From assembly GCF_004799405.1 (NCBI RefSeq), contig NZ_SSMW01000128.1, positions 1 to 46,590 of the forward strand: DNA of 46,590 nucleotides. Reading direction: 5' to 3'. Positions 7,789 through 16,765 of the stretch are shown one piece after another. The notes under the pieces are model-generated. The model did no database searches. It had not been told where the DNA came from and saw only the letters and a program-made list of their open reading frames with translations. The first letter of the stretch is position 1. Each line of letters starts with the position of its first letter. A program made the position numbers and the translations under genes. This stretch comes from Bradyrhizobium sp. GTDB taxonomy: Bacteria; Pseudomonadota; Alphaproteobacteria; Rhizobiales; Xanthobacteraceae.

Positions 7789-7894
7789 AGGCCTGGCGCT
7801 CTCGCACTCCGATTCCCGACAAAGGCCATCACCCGGCCATCACTCGGGCGCGAAACGGTCAGCGTTTGCTCAATTTTGCATGACGAATTGAGAA

Positions 7895-7975
7895 GCCGCG
7901 CCGCTGCGGCAGGATAGCCGGGTGCCGCGCCTTCAACCTACCCCAGGGCATGGACGCCCGGCTATTCGCGGCGCC
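7895..7975. repeat. Intergenic hairpin element, copy 2 (CCTACCCCAG core)
   Basis: The arms GATAGCCGGG (7913-7922) and CCCGGCTATTC (7957-7967) pair over 10 bp. The loop region contains CAACCTACCCCAGGG. It matches the element at 961-1045 in order and spacing, including compensated differences in the arms, which favours a folded RNA or DNA structure. It lies between a rightward small gene and the end of the leftward LTXXQ gene, so it could end transcription from either side. Confidence 0.6.
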
Positions 7976-7995
7976 GCGTTGAGAGCTTTAGCGGT

Positions 7996-8700
7996 TTAGT
8001 CGAGCCCACGTTCGTGGCTCAGACGCACCATTTCCTCGATGAAAATCGTTTTTTGCTTGTCATCGAGGCTGCCAAATAGCGGCTCGGCCGCGTCGGCGAC
8101 ATTGCGCTGGTCGACGGCGCGATCGTTGAGAAACTGGGCTTCGTTGCGCATTTGCTCGATAATATCGTCGGGCGGATCGCGCTTGGCGCGCGCAATTCGC
8201 AAGTTGAGACGATCCGCACCATTGTGGCCGAGGTAATGCATCGCGCTATTGAACGCGGTCCAGTTCTTCTCCTGTTCGGGCGTGAGATTCAATTCGGCCT
8301 TGATCCGGTCGATGTTTGCATCACTGTTCGCCACAATCTGTTCGGCGGTCATTTGCGGCACGCCCTCCTCCTGGGTCAGCACCGGCTGCTGCTTCGTTCC
8401 CTTGACAGCCCCCTTGCCTCCCTTGGCGGTTTTCGTCTTTTCATTCGCCGGAGGCGTTGGCGCGGTTTTTCCGGCACCGAGCACGCCGGTAAACACGCCG
8501 ACGACACCACCGATGGCGCCCCCCAACACGCCGCCGACCGGTCCGGCGGCCTTGCTACCCTCTTTGGCTCCCTGCTGAGCGCCTTTAACCAGACCTTGCG
8601 CCTCTACCATCGACGGCGCGCCGAGAAGCATGACGACAACGGCCCCAAACGCGAAACGCAACTTCCGGTGCACGTGCGCTGTCGGTATCGGGCTGGTCAT
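7996..8700 (-). CDS. LTXXQ-motif (Spy/CpxP-like) periplasmic protein
   Basis: The 234-residue product belongs to the LTXXQ family, which in Spy and CpxP are periplasmic chaperones or stress sensors. Visible parts are a signal peptide (residues 10-30, ending MVEAQG), a Gly/Ala-rich segment with a possible membrane-inserting stretch (GGVLGGAIGGVVGVFTGVLG), a Lys/Thr-rich linker, then a helical domain with LNLTPEQEKNWTAF as the LTxxQ motif and a second helix pair (LFGSLDDKQKTIFIEEM). The glycine-zipper-like stretch is an addition to the usual Spy fold. GGAG lies about 8 bases before the ATG. It is divergent from the downstream ABC operon. Confidence 0.82.
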   Translation of the reverse strand: MTSPIPTAHVHRKLRFAFGAVVVMLLGAPSMVEAQGLVKGAQQGAKEGSKAAGPVGGVLGGAIGGVVGVFTGVLGAGKTAPTPPANEKTKTAKGGKGAVKGTKQQPVLTQEEGVPQMTAEQIVANSDANIDRIKAELNLTPEQEKNWTAFNSAMHYLGHNGADRLNLRIARAKRDPPDDIIEQMRNEAQFLNDRAVDQRNVADAAEPLFGSLDDKQKTIFIEEMVRLSHERGLD

Positions 8701-9140
8701 TATTAGGTCTCCATGATCGGTCGTGGCGGTGGCTTGAGCAGCTGGGGGGCACATTTGCCAAGGAATTGGGACATTATCGTTTTCGCATCGCGCAAGTCTA
8801 CCGCGCGCCACGACGTCATACCGGGGGAAAAGATGCTCCGGTCACGTCATTGGCGACAGGGTTGTGGCGCAATTGATCCCTTCCGCCGATACCGTCAACC
8901 AGTGTGTGCAGCGCAATATCCTCCCGGCCGGACTCACGGGGTTAGACACGGAGGGTCCCGGTTTGCACACAACGTTAGTTTTAGGGTCTGACTAACCTGA
9001 TTTCTCGACAGACGCAGGCAATTCTGCTCTGATCTTCAAATCAAATCTCCGCACTGCCACGCCTATCGATTTTCCAGCGTGCCGGTCAGACGGAGTCAAA
9101 GAAACAAAAACAACATTTGCCACAGCAGAGAGGGAACGTC
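8701..9140. other. Divergent intergenic region upstream of the ABC transporter operon
   Basis: About 440 bases without a gene I can support. A short open frame at 8713-8991 has no ribosome site and no family features. The region must carry the promoter of the solute-binding protein gene and probably that of the LTXXQ gene. The only local symmetry I see is a weak GTTAG...CTAAC pair near 8975-8995. No regulator gene is adjacent. Confidence 0.5.
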
Positions 9141-10481
9141 ATGTCACGGAGAAGGCTGTCTCGACGACAATTCGTAGCTGCGACCGCTATGTCATCGGCT
9201 GCGCTGATCACGGCGCCATATATTCGAGGCGCGCACGCGGCCGGCAAGCTCACAATGGGCTTCTGGGATCACTGGGTACCTGGCGCCAACAAGGCCTCTA
9301 CCGATCTCGTCAATGAATGGGCCGCCAAGGAGAAGGTCGAGGTTTCCATCGACTACATCACGAGCCAGGGCAACAAGAACCTGATCACCATCGAGGCAGA
9401 AGCCCAGGCGAAGTCTGGCCATGACATTCTCGCGATGCCGACATGGTGGCCGCATGCACAGTCTGATCTGCTTGAGCCGATGAACGACGTGGTCGAGCCG
9501 CTCATCACGCTGAACGGCGCAGTCAACGGCACCGTGCAATATCTCGGCAAATCAGGCGACAAATGGCTGGGTGTCCCGGCCTGTATCGGCAGCCAGATCA
9601 AGGGGCCTTGTTCGCGGATCGATCTGATGAAGAAATACGCCGGTATCGATGTGCAGGAAATGTATCCGGCCGGCAGCCCGCCCAAAGCGGACAACTGGAA
9701 CACGGATACCTTCCTCAAGGCGGCCGAGGCCTGCCACAAGGGCGGCTTCCCGTTCGGCATCGGTCTTGGTGAGACCAGTGACTCCGTCGATACCGTCGGC
9801 GCGTTCTTCCTGGCCTTTGGGGCCGAGGTCGTCGACGTCAAGGGCAACGTCGTGGTGAAGAACGATAACGTGCGGCAGGTTCTTGAATATTACAAGAAGC
9901 TGATGGCATTCCTGCCGCCGGATGCTCCGGCGTGGGACGATGCTTCCAACAACAGATGGCTGGTCTCGGGCAAGGGCGCACTGATCATGAACCCGCCAAG
10001 CGCGTGGGCCGTCGCCAAACGCGATGCGCCGCAAGTCGCGGAGCAATGCTGGACGCATGGCTTCCCGGTCGGTCCGAAGGGCCGCTTTGCACCGTTCCTC
10101 CCCTATTTCTGGAGCGTCTGGAATTTCTCCAAGAACAAGGAGGCGGCCAAGAGCCTGCTGACGCATCTGTCGCAACCGGCTTCGGTTGAGAGGCTGGTTG
10201 AAGCCAGCGGTGGTTACGACCTGCCGGCGTTCGAGAAACTTACCACCCTGAAGGTATGGGCCGAGGAAGGACCGCCAAAGGGCACGCTGTTCCATTACCC
10301 CAATCCATACAACCACCAGAAGCTTTCGATCGCGGCATCGCCGGCGCCGCCGAAGATCGCTCAGCAGATCTACACGCAAGCGACCCTGACCAAGATGTGC
10401 GTGCGTTTCTACCAGGGCGAGGCCATGGAGAAGACTCTGGCTTGGGCGGAAGGCGAACTTGAGGGCTTTATGCGGAGCTGA
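9141..10481 (+). CDS. ABC transporter solute-binding protein (family 1, Tat-exported)
   Basis: The 446-residue product is a family 1 (carbohydrate-type) periplasmic binding protein that would capture the substrate and pass it to the two permeases encoded downstream. The N-terminus MSRRRLSRRQFVAATAMSSAALITAPYIRGAHA carries a twin-arginine motif (S-R-R-Q-F), so export by Tat is expected. The mature protein starts AGKLTMGFWDHWVPGANKA and has typical cluster 1 features (GHDILAMPTWWPH, KWLGVPACIGS, VSGKGALIMNPPSAW). GAGAGGGAACGTC precedes the chosen ATG; an in-frame ATG eight codons upstream is less well placed. It heads the operon with permeases, ATPase, dehydrogenase and amidase. The ligand is unknown. 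Confidence 0.88.
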   Translation: MSRRRLSRRQFVAATAMSSAALITAPYIRGAHAAGKLTMGFWDHWVPGANKASTDLVNEWAAKEKVEVSIDYITSQGNKNLITIEAEAQAKSGHDILAMPTWWPHAQSDLLEPMNDVVEPLITLNGAVNGTVQYLGKSGDKWLGVPACIGSQIKGPCSRIDLMKKYAGIDVQEMYPAGSPPKADNWNTDTFLKAAEACHKGGFPFGIGLGETSDSVDTVGAFFLAFGAEVVDVKGNVVVKNDNVRQVLEYYKKLMAFLPPDAPAWDDASNNRWLVSGKGALIMNPPSAWAVAKRDAPQVAEQCWTHGFPVGPKGRFAPFLPYFWSVWNFSKNKEAAKSLLTHLSQPASVERLVEASGGYDLPAFEKLTTLKVWAEEGPPKGTLFHYPNPYNHQKLSIAASPAPPKIAQQIYTQATLTKMCVRFYQGEAMEKTLAWAEGELEGFMRS

Positions 10482-10490
10482 CGGGTCGGA

Positions 10491-10590
10491 TCGCGGTGGC
10501 GCTCACGCAGAAGCGGCGTGGCCGCCACCGCGACCATTCGCAGTGGCGCGGTTGGGCCAACACGATCGGGAGCCGGCGCAATGCCGGCTC
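10491..10590 (+). promoter_or_regulatory. Two hairpins between the binding protein and permease genes
   Basis: The first has 10-bp perfect arms (tcgcggtggc, 10491-10500; gccaccgcga, 10524-10533). The second has 8-bp arms (gagccggc, 10570-10577; gccggctc, 10583-10590) with loop gcaat. Neither is followed by a T-tract. In ABC operons such hairpins often protect the binding-protein message and keep permease expression lower. That role is inferred here. Confidence 0.55.
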
Positions 10591-10645
10591 GTCGATACCG
10601 GGAAATCCTGTTCTTCAGAAATAAAACGCGCGAGGAAGATGCATC

Positions 10646-11584
10646 ATGGTTGATGTCGCATTTCAGCCGAACAGCGTTCTCGAAACGAGAGTTGTGCGAA
10701 AACGAGCCAGTTTGCGGACAGCGCTCAAGCGCAAGTCTACCGCCGCCTTTCTCATGACATTGCCGCTGATCCTCCTCGTTACGATTCTGGTTATCTATCC
10801 CGCCTTCTATTCCTTGCATCTCGCAACCCTGAACAAGTCGATGCAACGCTTTGTTGGCTTCGGAAACTTCGAATTCCTGTTCAAGCGCGAGACGTTCTGG
10901 CTGGTCGTGAAACAGTCGTGCATCTTTGCGATCACGGCGGTGGTGTTCAAGGCGCTGATCGGCTTCATCGTCGCGCATTTCGTGCACAACGTTCCCGCCA
11001 AGGGACAGCGCAAATGGCGCGGAATGCTGCTGGTGCCGTGGGTCATTCCACCGGCCATGAGCACGCTGGCGTGGCTGTGGCTGTTCGACCCCTCCTACAG
11101 CGCGTTCAACTATACGCTGTCATTTTTCCACGTCGGGCCGATCGCCTGGACCGGCGACGCCTACTGGGCGCGGTTCTCGGTCATCCTGGTGAACATCTGG
11201 TTCGGCGCACCTTTCTTCATGATCCTGTACCTGGCGTCGCTGAAATCCGTGCCGGAGCAGCTTTATGAAGCCGCGGCGATCGACGGCGCCAATTGGTGGC
11301 AGCGCATCTGGTATGTGACGCTGCCGATGATGCGCAACATCATCGCGATCACATTGCTGTTTTCGCTGATCGTCACCTTCGCCAACTTCGATATCGTCCG
11401 CATCCTCACCGCAGGCGGTCCGCTGGACCACACCCATATTTTCGCGACCTGGGCGTTCCGCGTCGGTATCGAGGGCGGCGACATCCCGCTCGGCGCCAGC
11501 GTCTCGTTGTTCATGTTTCCGATCCTGGCGATCGCGGCGGTCTTTATCCTGCGCGATATCAACCAACGCGGGAACGAAGCCTGA
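10646..11584 (+). CDS. ABC transporter permease 1 (carbohydrate type)
   Basis: The 312-residue inner membrane protein is the MalF/UgpA-like half of the transporter. It has a cytoplasmic N-terminus, six predicted spans (the first at about 33-53, TAAFLMTLPLILLVTILVIY) and the EAA loop that contacts the ATPase: EQLYEAAAIDGANWWQRIWYVTLP, about residues 205-228. GAGGAAG sits 8 bases before the ATG. Its stop codon overlaps the start of the next permease gene in TGATG, so the two are probably translationally coupled. Confidence 0.92.
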   Translation: MVDVAFQPNSVLETRVVRKRASLRTALKRKSTAAFLMTLPLILLVTILVIYPAFYSLHLATLNKSMQRFVGFGNFEFLFKRETFWLVVKQSCIFAITAVVFKALIGFIVAHFVHNVPAKGQRKWRGMLLVPWVIPPAMSTLAWLWLFDPSYSAFNYTLSFFHVGPIAWTGDAYWARFSVILVNIWFGAPFFMILYLASLKSVPEQLYEAAAIDGANWWQRIWYVTLPMMRNIIAITLLFSLIVTFANFDIVRILTAGGPLDHTHIFATWAFRVGIEGGDIPLGASVSLFMFPILAIAAVFILRDINQRGNEA

Positions 11585-12498
11585 TGGCCAGCACCGTGAT
11601 GATCGACAAGGCGGCGCCGACCCGCAACCCCGCCTATGGCAGCATGAGCCGGGATCGCGCCTGGGCGCTGAAATGGTCGTACTTCTTCCTCACGCTGTTT
11701 GCGATTTTCTCGCTGGTTCCGCCGCTTTACATGCTGATCACCTCGCTCAAGAGCAGCGCGGAGATTTCGGCGGCGACCAATCCTTGGTGGGTGTTTCATC
11801 CGACACTGTCGAACTATGTTGGACTGCTGACATCGAACCAGTTCCTGACATTCTTTCGGAACTCGGTGCTGGTCTCGATCTTCGTGGTCACCATCACCAT
11901 GTTGATCAGCGTGCCCGCGGCATTCGCGCTGTCCCGCATGCGGTTCTGGGGCTCGGCGACGCTGGCGACCGGCGTGTTCCTGACCTACCTCATTCCGGAT
12001 ACGCTGCTGTTTCTGCCGCTGTTCAAGATGTTTGCGGTTTTCGGCGATTGGACCGGAATCCAGTTGATCAACCGCTGGTATGTGCTGGTGGTTGTGTATC
12101 CGACGCTCACCGTGCCGTTCTGCACCTGGATCATGATCGGTTATTTTGCGTCGATCCCCAAGGAGCTCGACGAAGCCGCCATCATCGATGGCGCGTCGTG
12201 GTTGCAGACGCTGACGCGCATCTTTATCCCGGTCGCTCTCCCCGGCATTATTGCCGCGACCATCTTCGCCTTCACGGTCTCGTGGGCGCAGTTTCTCTAT
12301 CCGCTGGTATTCACGACGTCGACCGATCAACTGGTACTGCCGGTCGGCATCATCACTTCCTTGGTCAAGGGTGACGTCTTCAACTGGGGACAGATCATGA
12401 CCGGCGCCCTGCTCGGCGCGGCCCCTCCGCTCATCATCTACGCGTTCCTGATGGATTATTACATCGCTGGCCTGACCGCCGGCGCGACAAAGGGTTGA
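11584..12498 (+). CDS. ABC transporter permease 2 (carbohydrate type)
   Basis: The 304-residue product is the MalG/UgpE-like partner permease. Six membrane spans are visible (first [20 protein letters not shown]), and the EAA loop reads [20 protein letters not shown] followed by [10 protein letters not shown]. The C-terminal region with [12 protein letters not shown] and the final span match this family. The ATG shares one base with the upstream stop. Together with permease 1 it forms the channel; the ATPase gene follows immediately. Confidence 0.92.
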   Translation: MASTVMIDKAAPTRNPAYGSMSRDRAWALKWSYFFLTLFAIFSLVPPLYMLITSLKSSAEISAATNPWWVFHPTLSNYVGLLTSNQFLTFFRNSVLVSIFVVTITMLISVPAAFALSRMRFWGSATLATGVFLTYLIPDTLLFLPLFKMFAVFGDWTGIQLINRWYVLVVVYPTLTVPFCTWIMIGYFASIPKELDEAAIIDGASWLQTLTRIFIPVALPGIIAATIFAFTVSWAQFLYPLVFTTSTDQLVLPVGIITSLVKGDVFNWGQIMTGALLGAAPPLIIYAFLMDYYIAGLTAGATKG

Positions 12499-12503
12499 CA
12501 TCG

Positions 12504-13604
12504 ATGGCTGACGTGACGTTGCGTAAGGTGATCAAGCGCTACGACGAGGTCGAGGCGGTGCGCGGCATCGATCTTGACATCGCCGACCACGAGTTCGTGG
12601 TGCTGGTGGGGCCGTCAGGCTGTGGAAAATCGACCACACTGCGCATGATCGCGGGCCTCGAGGATATCACCGACGGCGATATCATGATCGGAGGCGACGT
12701 CGTCAACGATGTGCCGCCAAAGGACCGCGACATCGCGATGGTGTTTCAGAACTACGCGCTTTACCCGCATATGACGGTGGCGGAAAACATGTCGTTCGGG
12801 TTGCGCCTGAAACGCTACCCGAAAGCCGAGATCAAGACGAGAATCGACGAAGCCGCGCGCATGCTGGACATCGTCGAACTGGTCGATCGCAAGCCCAAGC
12901 AATTGTCGGGTGGCCAGCGCCAGCGCGTCGCGATGGGCCGCGCCATCGTCCGCAACCCCAAGGTTTTCCTGTTTGACGAACCCTTATCCAACCTCGACGC
13001 CAAGCTTCGGGTCCAGATGCGGATCGAAATCAAGAAGGTGCATCAGAAAGTCCGCACCACGACAGTTTACGTCACTCACGACCAGGTCGAGGCGATGACG
13101 CTGGCCGATCGGGTCGTAGTCATGAATCACGGCCGCATCGAGCAGATCGGAACGCCGAACGATCTCTATCACAACCCGGCCACCCGCTTTGTCGCCGGCT
13201 TCATCGGCTCGCCCGCAATGAACTTCATGCCCTGCCGGCTAGAGGACGTTGCCGGCAAGTTGAACATCCGGTTGACCGACCGCATCGCCTTCCCGCTGCC
13301 GCCGGGCCGCGCCGCCAGGTATCAGGGCGTCGGGCGAAACGAGAAGTTGCTGCTCGGGCTGCGGCCGGAGCATATCACCGAGGCGAAAGCGCATCCGGAG
13401 CCCGGGGTCGAGGCCTTCGACGCGGTACTGGATGTGACCGAGCCGATGGGCATGGAGACGCTGATCTATTTCACGCTCGAAGGCGCGCAAATCTGCGGAC
13501 GGGTCAACCCCAATGCCGGCGCCCGCGCCGGCGGCCCGCTTCGATTGGCAGTGGACCTCAACAATATGCACCTGCTAAACGAGGTCACCGGCGTGGTCAT
13601 TTGA
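12504..13604 (+). CDS. ABC transporter ATP-binding protein (MalK/UgpC type)
   Basis: The 366-residue cytoplasmic ATPase powers the transporter. The nucleotide-binding domain has Walker [10 protein letters not shown] (36-44), a Q-loop in [18 protein letters not shown], the signature [14 protein letters not shown], Walker [13 protein letters not shown], and the H-loop [22 protein letters not shown]-terminal TOBE/OB region of about 130 residues ([10 protein letters not shown] onward, RPEHI) is typical of the sugar-importer ATPases. The ATG at 12504 has AAGGG upstream; an in-frame TTG overlapping the permease stop is the alternative. Next comes the dehydrogenase gene, 44 bases on. Confidence 0.93.
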   Translation: MADVTLRKVIKRYDEVEAVRGIDLDIADHEFVVLVGPSGCGKSTTLRMIAGLEDITDGDIMIGGDVVNDVPPKDRDIAMVFQNYALYPHMTVAENMSFGLRLKRYPKAEIKTRIDEAARMLDIVELVDRKPKQLSGGQRQRVAMGRAIVRNPKVFLFDEPLSNLDAKLRVQMRIEIKKVHQKVRTTTVYVTHDQVEAMTLADRVVVMNHGRIEQIGTPNDLYHNPATRFVAGFIGSPAMNFMPCRLEDVAGKLNIRLTDRIAFPLPPGRAARYQGVGRNEKLLLGLRPEHITEAKAHPEPGVEAFDAVLDVTEPMGMETLIYFTLEGAQICGRVNPNAGARAGGPLRLAVDLNNMHLLNEVTGVVI

Positions 13605-13648
13605 CCGCGCACAACAAGAAAAGGCCAAACGGCTGGGCAAGGACGGGA

Positions 13649-14638
13649 ATGGCGACCAACAAGAAGAAAATTTTCATCACCGAATCGATGTCGCAGCAAG
13701 GACGGGAACTGTTCCGGGTGCGGGACGACATCGAACTCATCGAATTCCCCAATATGATATCCGCCAAGGATTTCGTCGCGATGCTCAAGCAGCATGCGCC
13801 GGTTCATGGCGTCGCCCTCGGAGCGACCAGCTTCGGCGAAACGGAACTCGAGGCCTCGCAGGATATGCGGGTCGTGACCCGGATCGGCGTTGGCTACGAC
13901 GCCGTCGATGTCCCCGCCTTAAGCCGCCGCAAGGTGCCGCTGATGGTGGCGGGCACCGCCAATTCTCCATCGGTCGCCGAACAGGCGATGTTCATGATGC
14001 TGTGGCTGGCCAAACGTGCGGTGGAAATGCACACGCTGGTGAAGGCCGGCAAGTGGGCTACGCGGCTGGGGCTTTTGCCGTACGATCTCTACGGCAAGAC
14101 GGTTCTGATCGTAGGTTTCGGCCGCATCGGCACCCGGACCGCCAAACGCTGCCTTGCGATGGAAATGAACGTCCTGGTCTATGACCCCTACAAATCCGCC
14201 GCCGAGATCAAGGCGGCGGGCTGCGAACCGGTTGATGATCTCGACGCGGCGCTGCCGCGAGCCGATTTTGTCAGCGTGCACTGCCCGAAGACGCCGGAGA
14301 CGGTCGGCATGTTCAACGCCGCGCGGCTCAAACGCATGAAACCGACGGCCTATCTGATCAACACCGCGCGCGGTGGAATTGTCGAGGAAAAGGCGCTGTT
14401 CGACGCGCTTTCCTCAGGCAAGCTCGCAGGCGCCGGTCTTGACGTTTTCGAGCAGGAGCCGCCGCCGCTCGGTCACTCGCTGTTCGAACTTCCCAATGTC
14501 ATCATCGCGCCCCATGTGGCCGGCGTCACGCGGGAAGCGGTCGATCGCATGAGCGTGCAAACCGCGCGCAACATCTTGAGCGCCCTGGACTGCGAACCGA
14601 TCCGTCAGAACGTCATCAACCAGGACGTGCTCGGTTAA
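13649..14638 (+). CDS. D-isomer-specific 2-hydroxyacid dehydrogenase (SerA-like)
   Basis: The 329-residue enzyme would interconvert a 2-hydroxyacid and a 2-oxoacid with NAD(P). The Rossmann motif GFGRIG (156-161) is followed by a negatively charged residue at the second strand end (VYDP, Asp179), suggesting NAD. The catalytic triad is Arg241 (NTARGG), Glu270 (EQEP) and His289 (APHVAG). It resembles D-3-phosphoglycerate dehydrogenase-like proteins but lacks the C-terminal ACT domain of SerA, so serine synthesis is not implied. Its place after the transporter suggests it acts on an imported compound or its product. I prefer the ATG at 13649 with AAGGACGGGA upstream; a TTG at 13601 overlaps the ATPase stop. 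Confidence 0.88.
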   Translation: MATNKKKIFITESMSQQGRELFRVRDDIELIEFPNMISAKDFVAMLKQHAPVHGVALGATSFGETELEASQDMRVVTRIGVGYDAVDVPALSRRKVPLMVAGTANSPSVAEQAMFMMLWLAKRAVEMHTLVKAGKWATRLGLLPYDLYGKTVLIVGFGRIGTRTAKRCLAMEMNVLVYDPYKSAAEIKAAGCEPVDDLDAALPRADFVSVHCPKTPETVGMFNAARLKRMKPTAYLINTARGGIVEEKALFDALSSGKLAGAGLDVFEQEPPPLGHSLFELPNVIIAPHVAGVTREAVDRMSVQTARNILSALDCEPIRQNVINQDVLG

Positions 14639-14709
14639 CCCGGGCACGATTGTTTCCGGCTCGCGTCGAACCTGCCTGGTTTCGGCGCCTCACTACCGCG
14701 GGTATCGAC

Positions 14710-16134
14710 ATGGCTTTCAAGGAATACGGCAGTTATGACGCGATGGGTCTGGCCGATCTGGTTCGCAAGAAAAAGGTCAGCGCCGGAGAACTGCTGGACG
14801 AAGCAATCGCGCGCACCGCCAAGGTCGATCCGCAAATCAACGCGGTAGTCGTCAAACATTACGACTATGCACAACGGCAGATCGACAACGGCCTTCCGGA
14901 CGGCCCGTTCACCGGCGTGCCGTTTCTGCTCAAGGATCTGGACCTTCTGGAGGGTACGCGGACCACGTTCGGCGCCAGTGTCTACAAGAACAATGTCGCC
15001 GACCATACCGGCACCCTCGCCCGGCGTTTCCTCAACACCGGCGTCACGATTTTCGGCAAAAGCTCCAGTCCGGAATTCGGATTGATGCCGACCACCGAAT
15101 CCCGGCTGTTCGGTCCGACGCGAAATCCGTGGAACCCGGCGCACTCCTCCGGAGGCTCGTCCGGTGGCGCCGCCGCCGCCGTCGCCGCACGCATTCTTCC
15201 CGTCGCCCACGCCAGCGACGGCGGCGGTTCGATTCGCATCCCGGCTTCTGCGTCCGGCGTGTTCGGCCTGAAACCGACCCGTGCGCGCAATCCGCTTGGG
15301 CCCGATCGCGGCGAAGGCTGGGGCGGATTTTCCTGTGGCCATGTCGTGAGCATCAGTGTACGCGACAGTGCCGCGATGCTGGACGCGATTCACGGACCTG
15401 AAACATCAAGCCCCTATGTCGCGCCAGCACCGGAGCGGCCGTTCGCGCAGGAAGTCGGGCGCGATCCCGGCAGGCTGCGCATCGCTTTTACCGACAAATC
15501 GCCCTATGGCGATGCCATCGACCCGGAAATCGCCGCGGCGGTGCGGGACGTCGCGAGCATGCTGGCCGGGCTTGGCCATCATGTCGAGGAGCGAGCCCCC
15601 GGGTTGGCAGCCGATCCAGCCGCCGTGATGGCGACGATTGTGGGCGCCAACACCGGCTTGAGTCTGCGGCTTGCCGCGCAGCGCTTCGGCCGTGCCATGA
15701 CCGACAGCGATTTCGAGATATTGACACTGGCCAGCGCGCATAATGCGGAAAAGACCACCGCGACCGATTATGTGGACGCGCAACTCAGCGCGTTTCAGAT
15801 TTCGCGCGGCCTCGCGACCTTCCTCGAAAGCTGCGACGTGTTCCTGTGCCCGACGCTTTGCTCGCCTCCGTTGCGCATCGGCGAGCTCAATACGATGTCG
15901 GAGGATCTGTCGCACATCGCGCCGATCTTGCGGCGTTACATGCCTGGTACCAGCATGTTCAATATGTCCGGTCAGCCGGCGATGTCGATGCCGCTGGCCT
16001 GGAACGCCGCCGGATTGCCGCTCGGTATGATGTTTGCCGCACGCTTCGGCGACGAAGCGACGTTATTTCGTCTGGCGGCACAGCTTGAACAGGAACGGCC
16101 CTGGAAAAATAAACTGCCATCGATTTATGCATAG
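14710..16134 (+). CDS. Amidase signature family enzyme
   Basis: The 474-residue enzyme belongs to the amidase signature family, which hydrolyses carboxamides with a Ser-cisSer-Lys triad. All three are present with the usual spacing: Lys75 (PFLLKDLD), Ser150 (in GGSSGG) and Ser174 (DGGGSIRIPAS), 24 residues apart as in fatty acid amide hydrolase. The C-terminal part (PALSMPLAW-type QPAMSMPLAWNAAGLP and LPLGMMFAARFGDE) is also typical. No gatB or gatC is near, so it is a catabolic amidase rather than GatA. It closes the ABC transporter cluster, 71 bases after the dehydrogenase, and may release ammonia and an acid from the imported solute. The ATG at 14710 has only a weak ribosome site. Confidence 0.9.
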   Translation: MAFKEYGSYDAMGLADLVRKKKVSAGELLDEAIARTAKVDPQINAVVVKHYDYAQRQIDNGLPDGPFTGVPFLLKDLDLLEGTRTTFGASVYKNNVADHTGTLARRFLNTGVTIFGKSSSPEFGLMPTTESRLFGPTRNPWNPAHSSGGSSGGAAAAVAARILPVAHASDGGGSIRIPASASGVFGLKPTRARNPLGPDRGEGWGGFSCGHVVSISVRDSAAMLDAIHGPETSSPYVAPAPERPFAQEVGRDPGRLRIAFTDKSPYGDAIDPEIAAAVRDVASMLAGLGHHVEERAPGLAADPAAVMATIVGANTGLSLRLAAQRFGRAMTDSDFEILTLASAHNAEKTTATDYVDAQLSAFQISRGLATFLESCDVFLCPTLCSPPLRIGELNTMSEDLSHIAPILRRYMPGTSMFNMSGQPAMSMPLAWNAAGLPLGMMFAARFGDEATLFRLAAQLEQERPWKNKLPSIYA

Positions 16135-16228
16135 GCCGACAAAACTCAGCCGCATTCGACCGCGACAAAAGATGTTGATGTCCGCGGCAGATTCGTTCGC
16201 TGGCTGATTAATGTCCGGAGGACGCACT

Positions 16229-16627
16229 TTGAGTCAAAGTGACCCGACCGATCACGCGCTGGCGGCGATCGCCAGTATTCTCGATCAACCCGCATCCAGT
16301 CCGGAGAAGGCCGCAACCGAAGCAAAAACTGTTGATCCGGTGCTGCTCGAGGCGAACGGCTATTCGAAAACCGGTCCCGGCCCGATGGCCGCCATCCGTT
16401 TCAAATGGGCCGCCCGCGGCGACGATCATGGCGGCTATTATGTGGACGAGACGATCGGCGACAATTCCCGACCCATCACCAGCGGACCGATGTCACGCGA
16501 TGCTGCGATCCGGTTCGTGGACGATCGCGCCGGCGAAGCGCACCGGCGGTTCGAGCAACTCAAGAGCGAAATGACCGGGCACGAAGCGACGGCCGATCTC
16601 GCCCGAAAAATCAGCAGCGGAATGTAG
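16229..16627 (+). CDS. Conserved hypothetical protein with probable TTG start
   Basis: I do not recognise the family. The product of 132 residues is hydrophilic, with no signal peptide or membrane span. A polar N-terminal third precedes a compact region around KTGPGPMAAIRFKWAARGDD and GGYYVDETIGD, then a charged helix (AHRRFEQLKSEM). The start is decided by the ribosome site: GGAGG at 16216-16220 lies 8 bases before the TTG at 16229. An in-frame ATG at 16211 lies upstream of that site and has none of its own. It sits alone between the amidase and the PheC-like gene. Confidence 0.6.
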   Translation: MSQSDPTDHALAAIASILDQPASSPEKAATEAKTVDPVLLEANGYSKTGPGPMAAIRFKWAARGDDHGGYYVDETIGDNSRPITSGPMSRDAAIRFVDDRAGEAHRRFEQLKSEMTGHEATADLARKISSGM

Positions 16628-16765
16628 CGTTTCCGGCCTTGAAAGCCCGTTGCCGGATCGATTGCCGCTGCAGATCTGATAACACCAATAAGCTCTTTCG
16701 CCGAAGTCGTCGTCCGTTCTATATCGGCAGCGACCCGACCCGACACGGCGCGAAAGAAAATCCCG

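Noticed and set aside
8713..8991. 92-residue open frame in the gap before the ABC operon
   Set aside because: No ribosome site, no recognisable domain and a basic composition typical of non-coding GC-rich sequence.
11263..12501. 412-residue open frame on the - strand
   Set aside because: Opposite the second permease and part of the first; its composition is extremely rich in Arg, Asp, Gln and His, and it has no motif.
14710..16134. GatA subunit of the tRNA amidotransferase
   Set aside because: The triad is shared, but no gatB or gatC is near and the gene ends a transporter cluster, so a catabolic amidase fits better.
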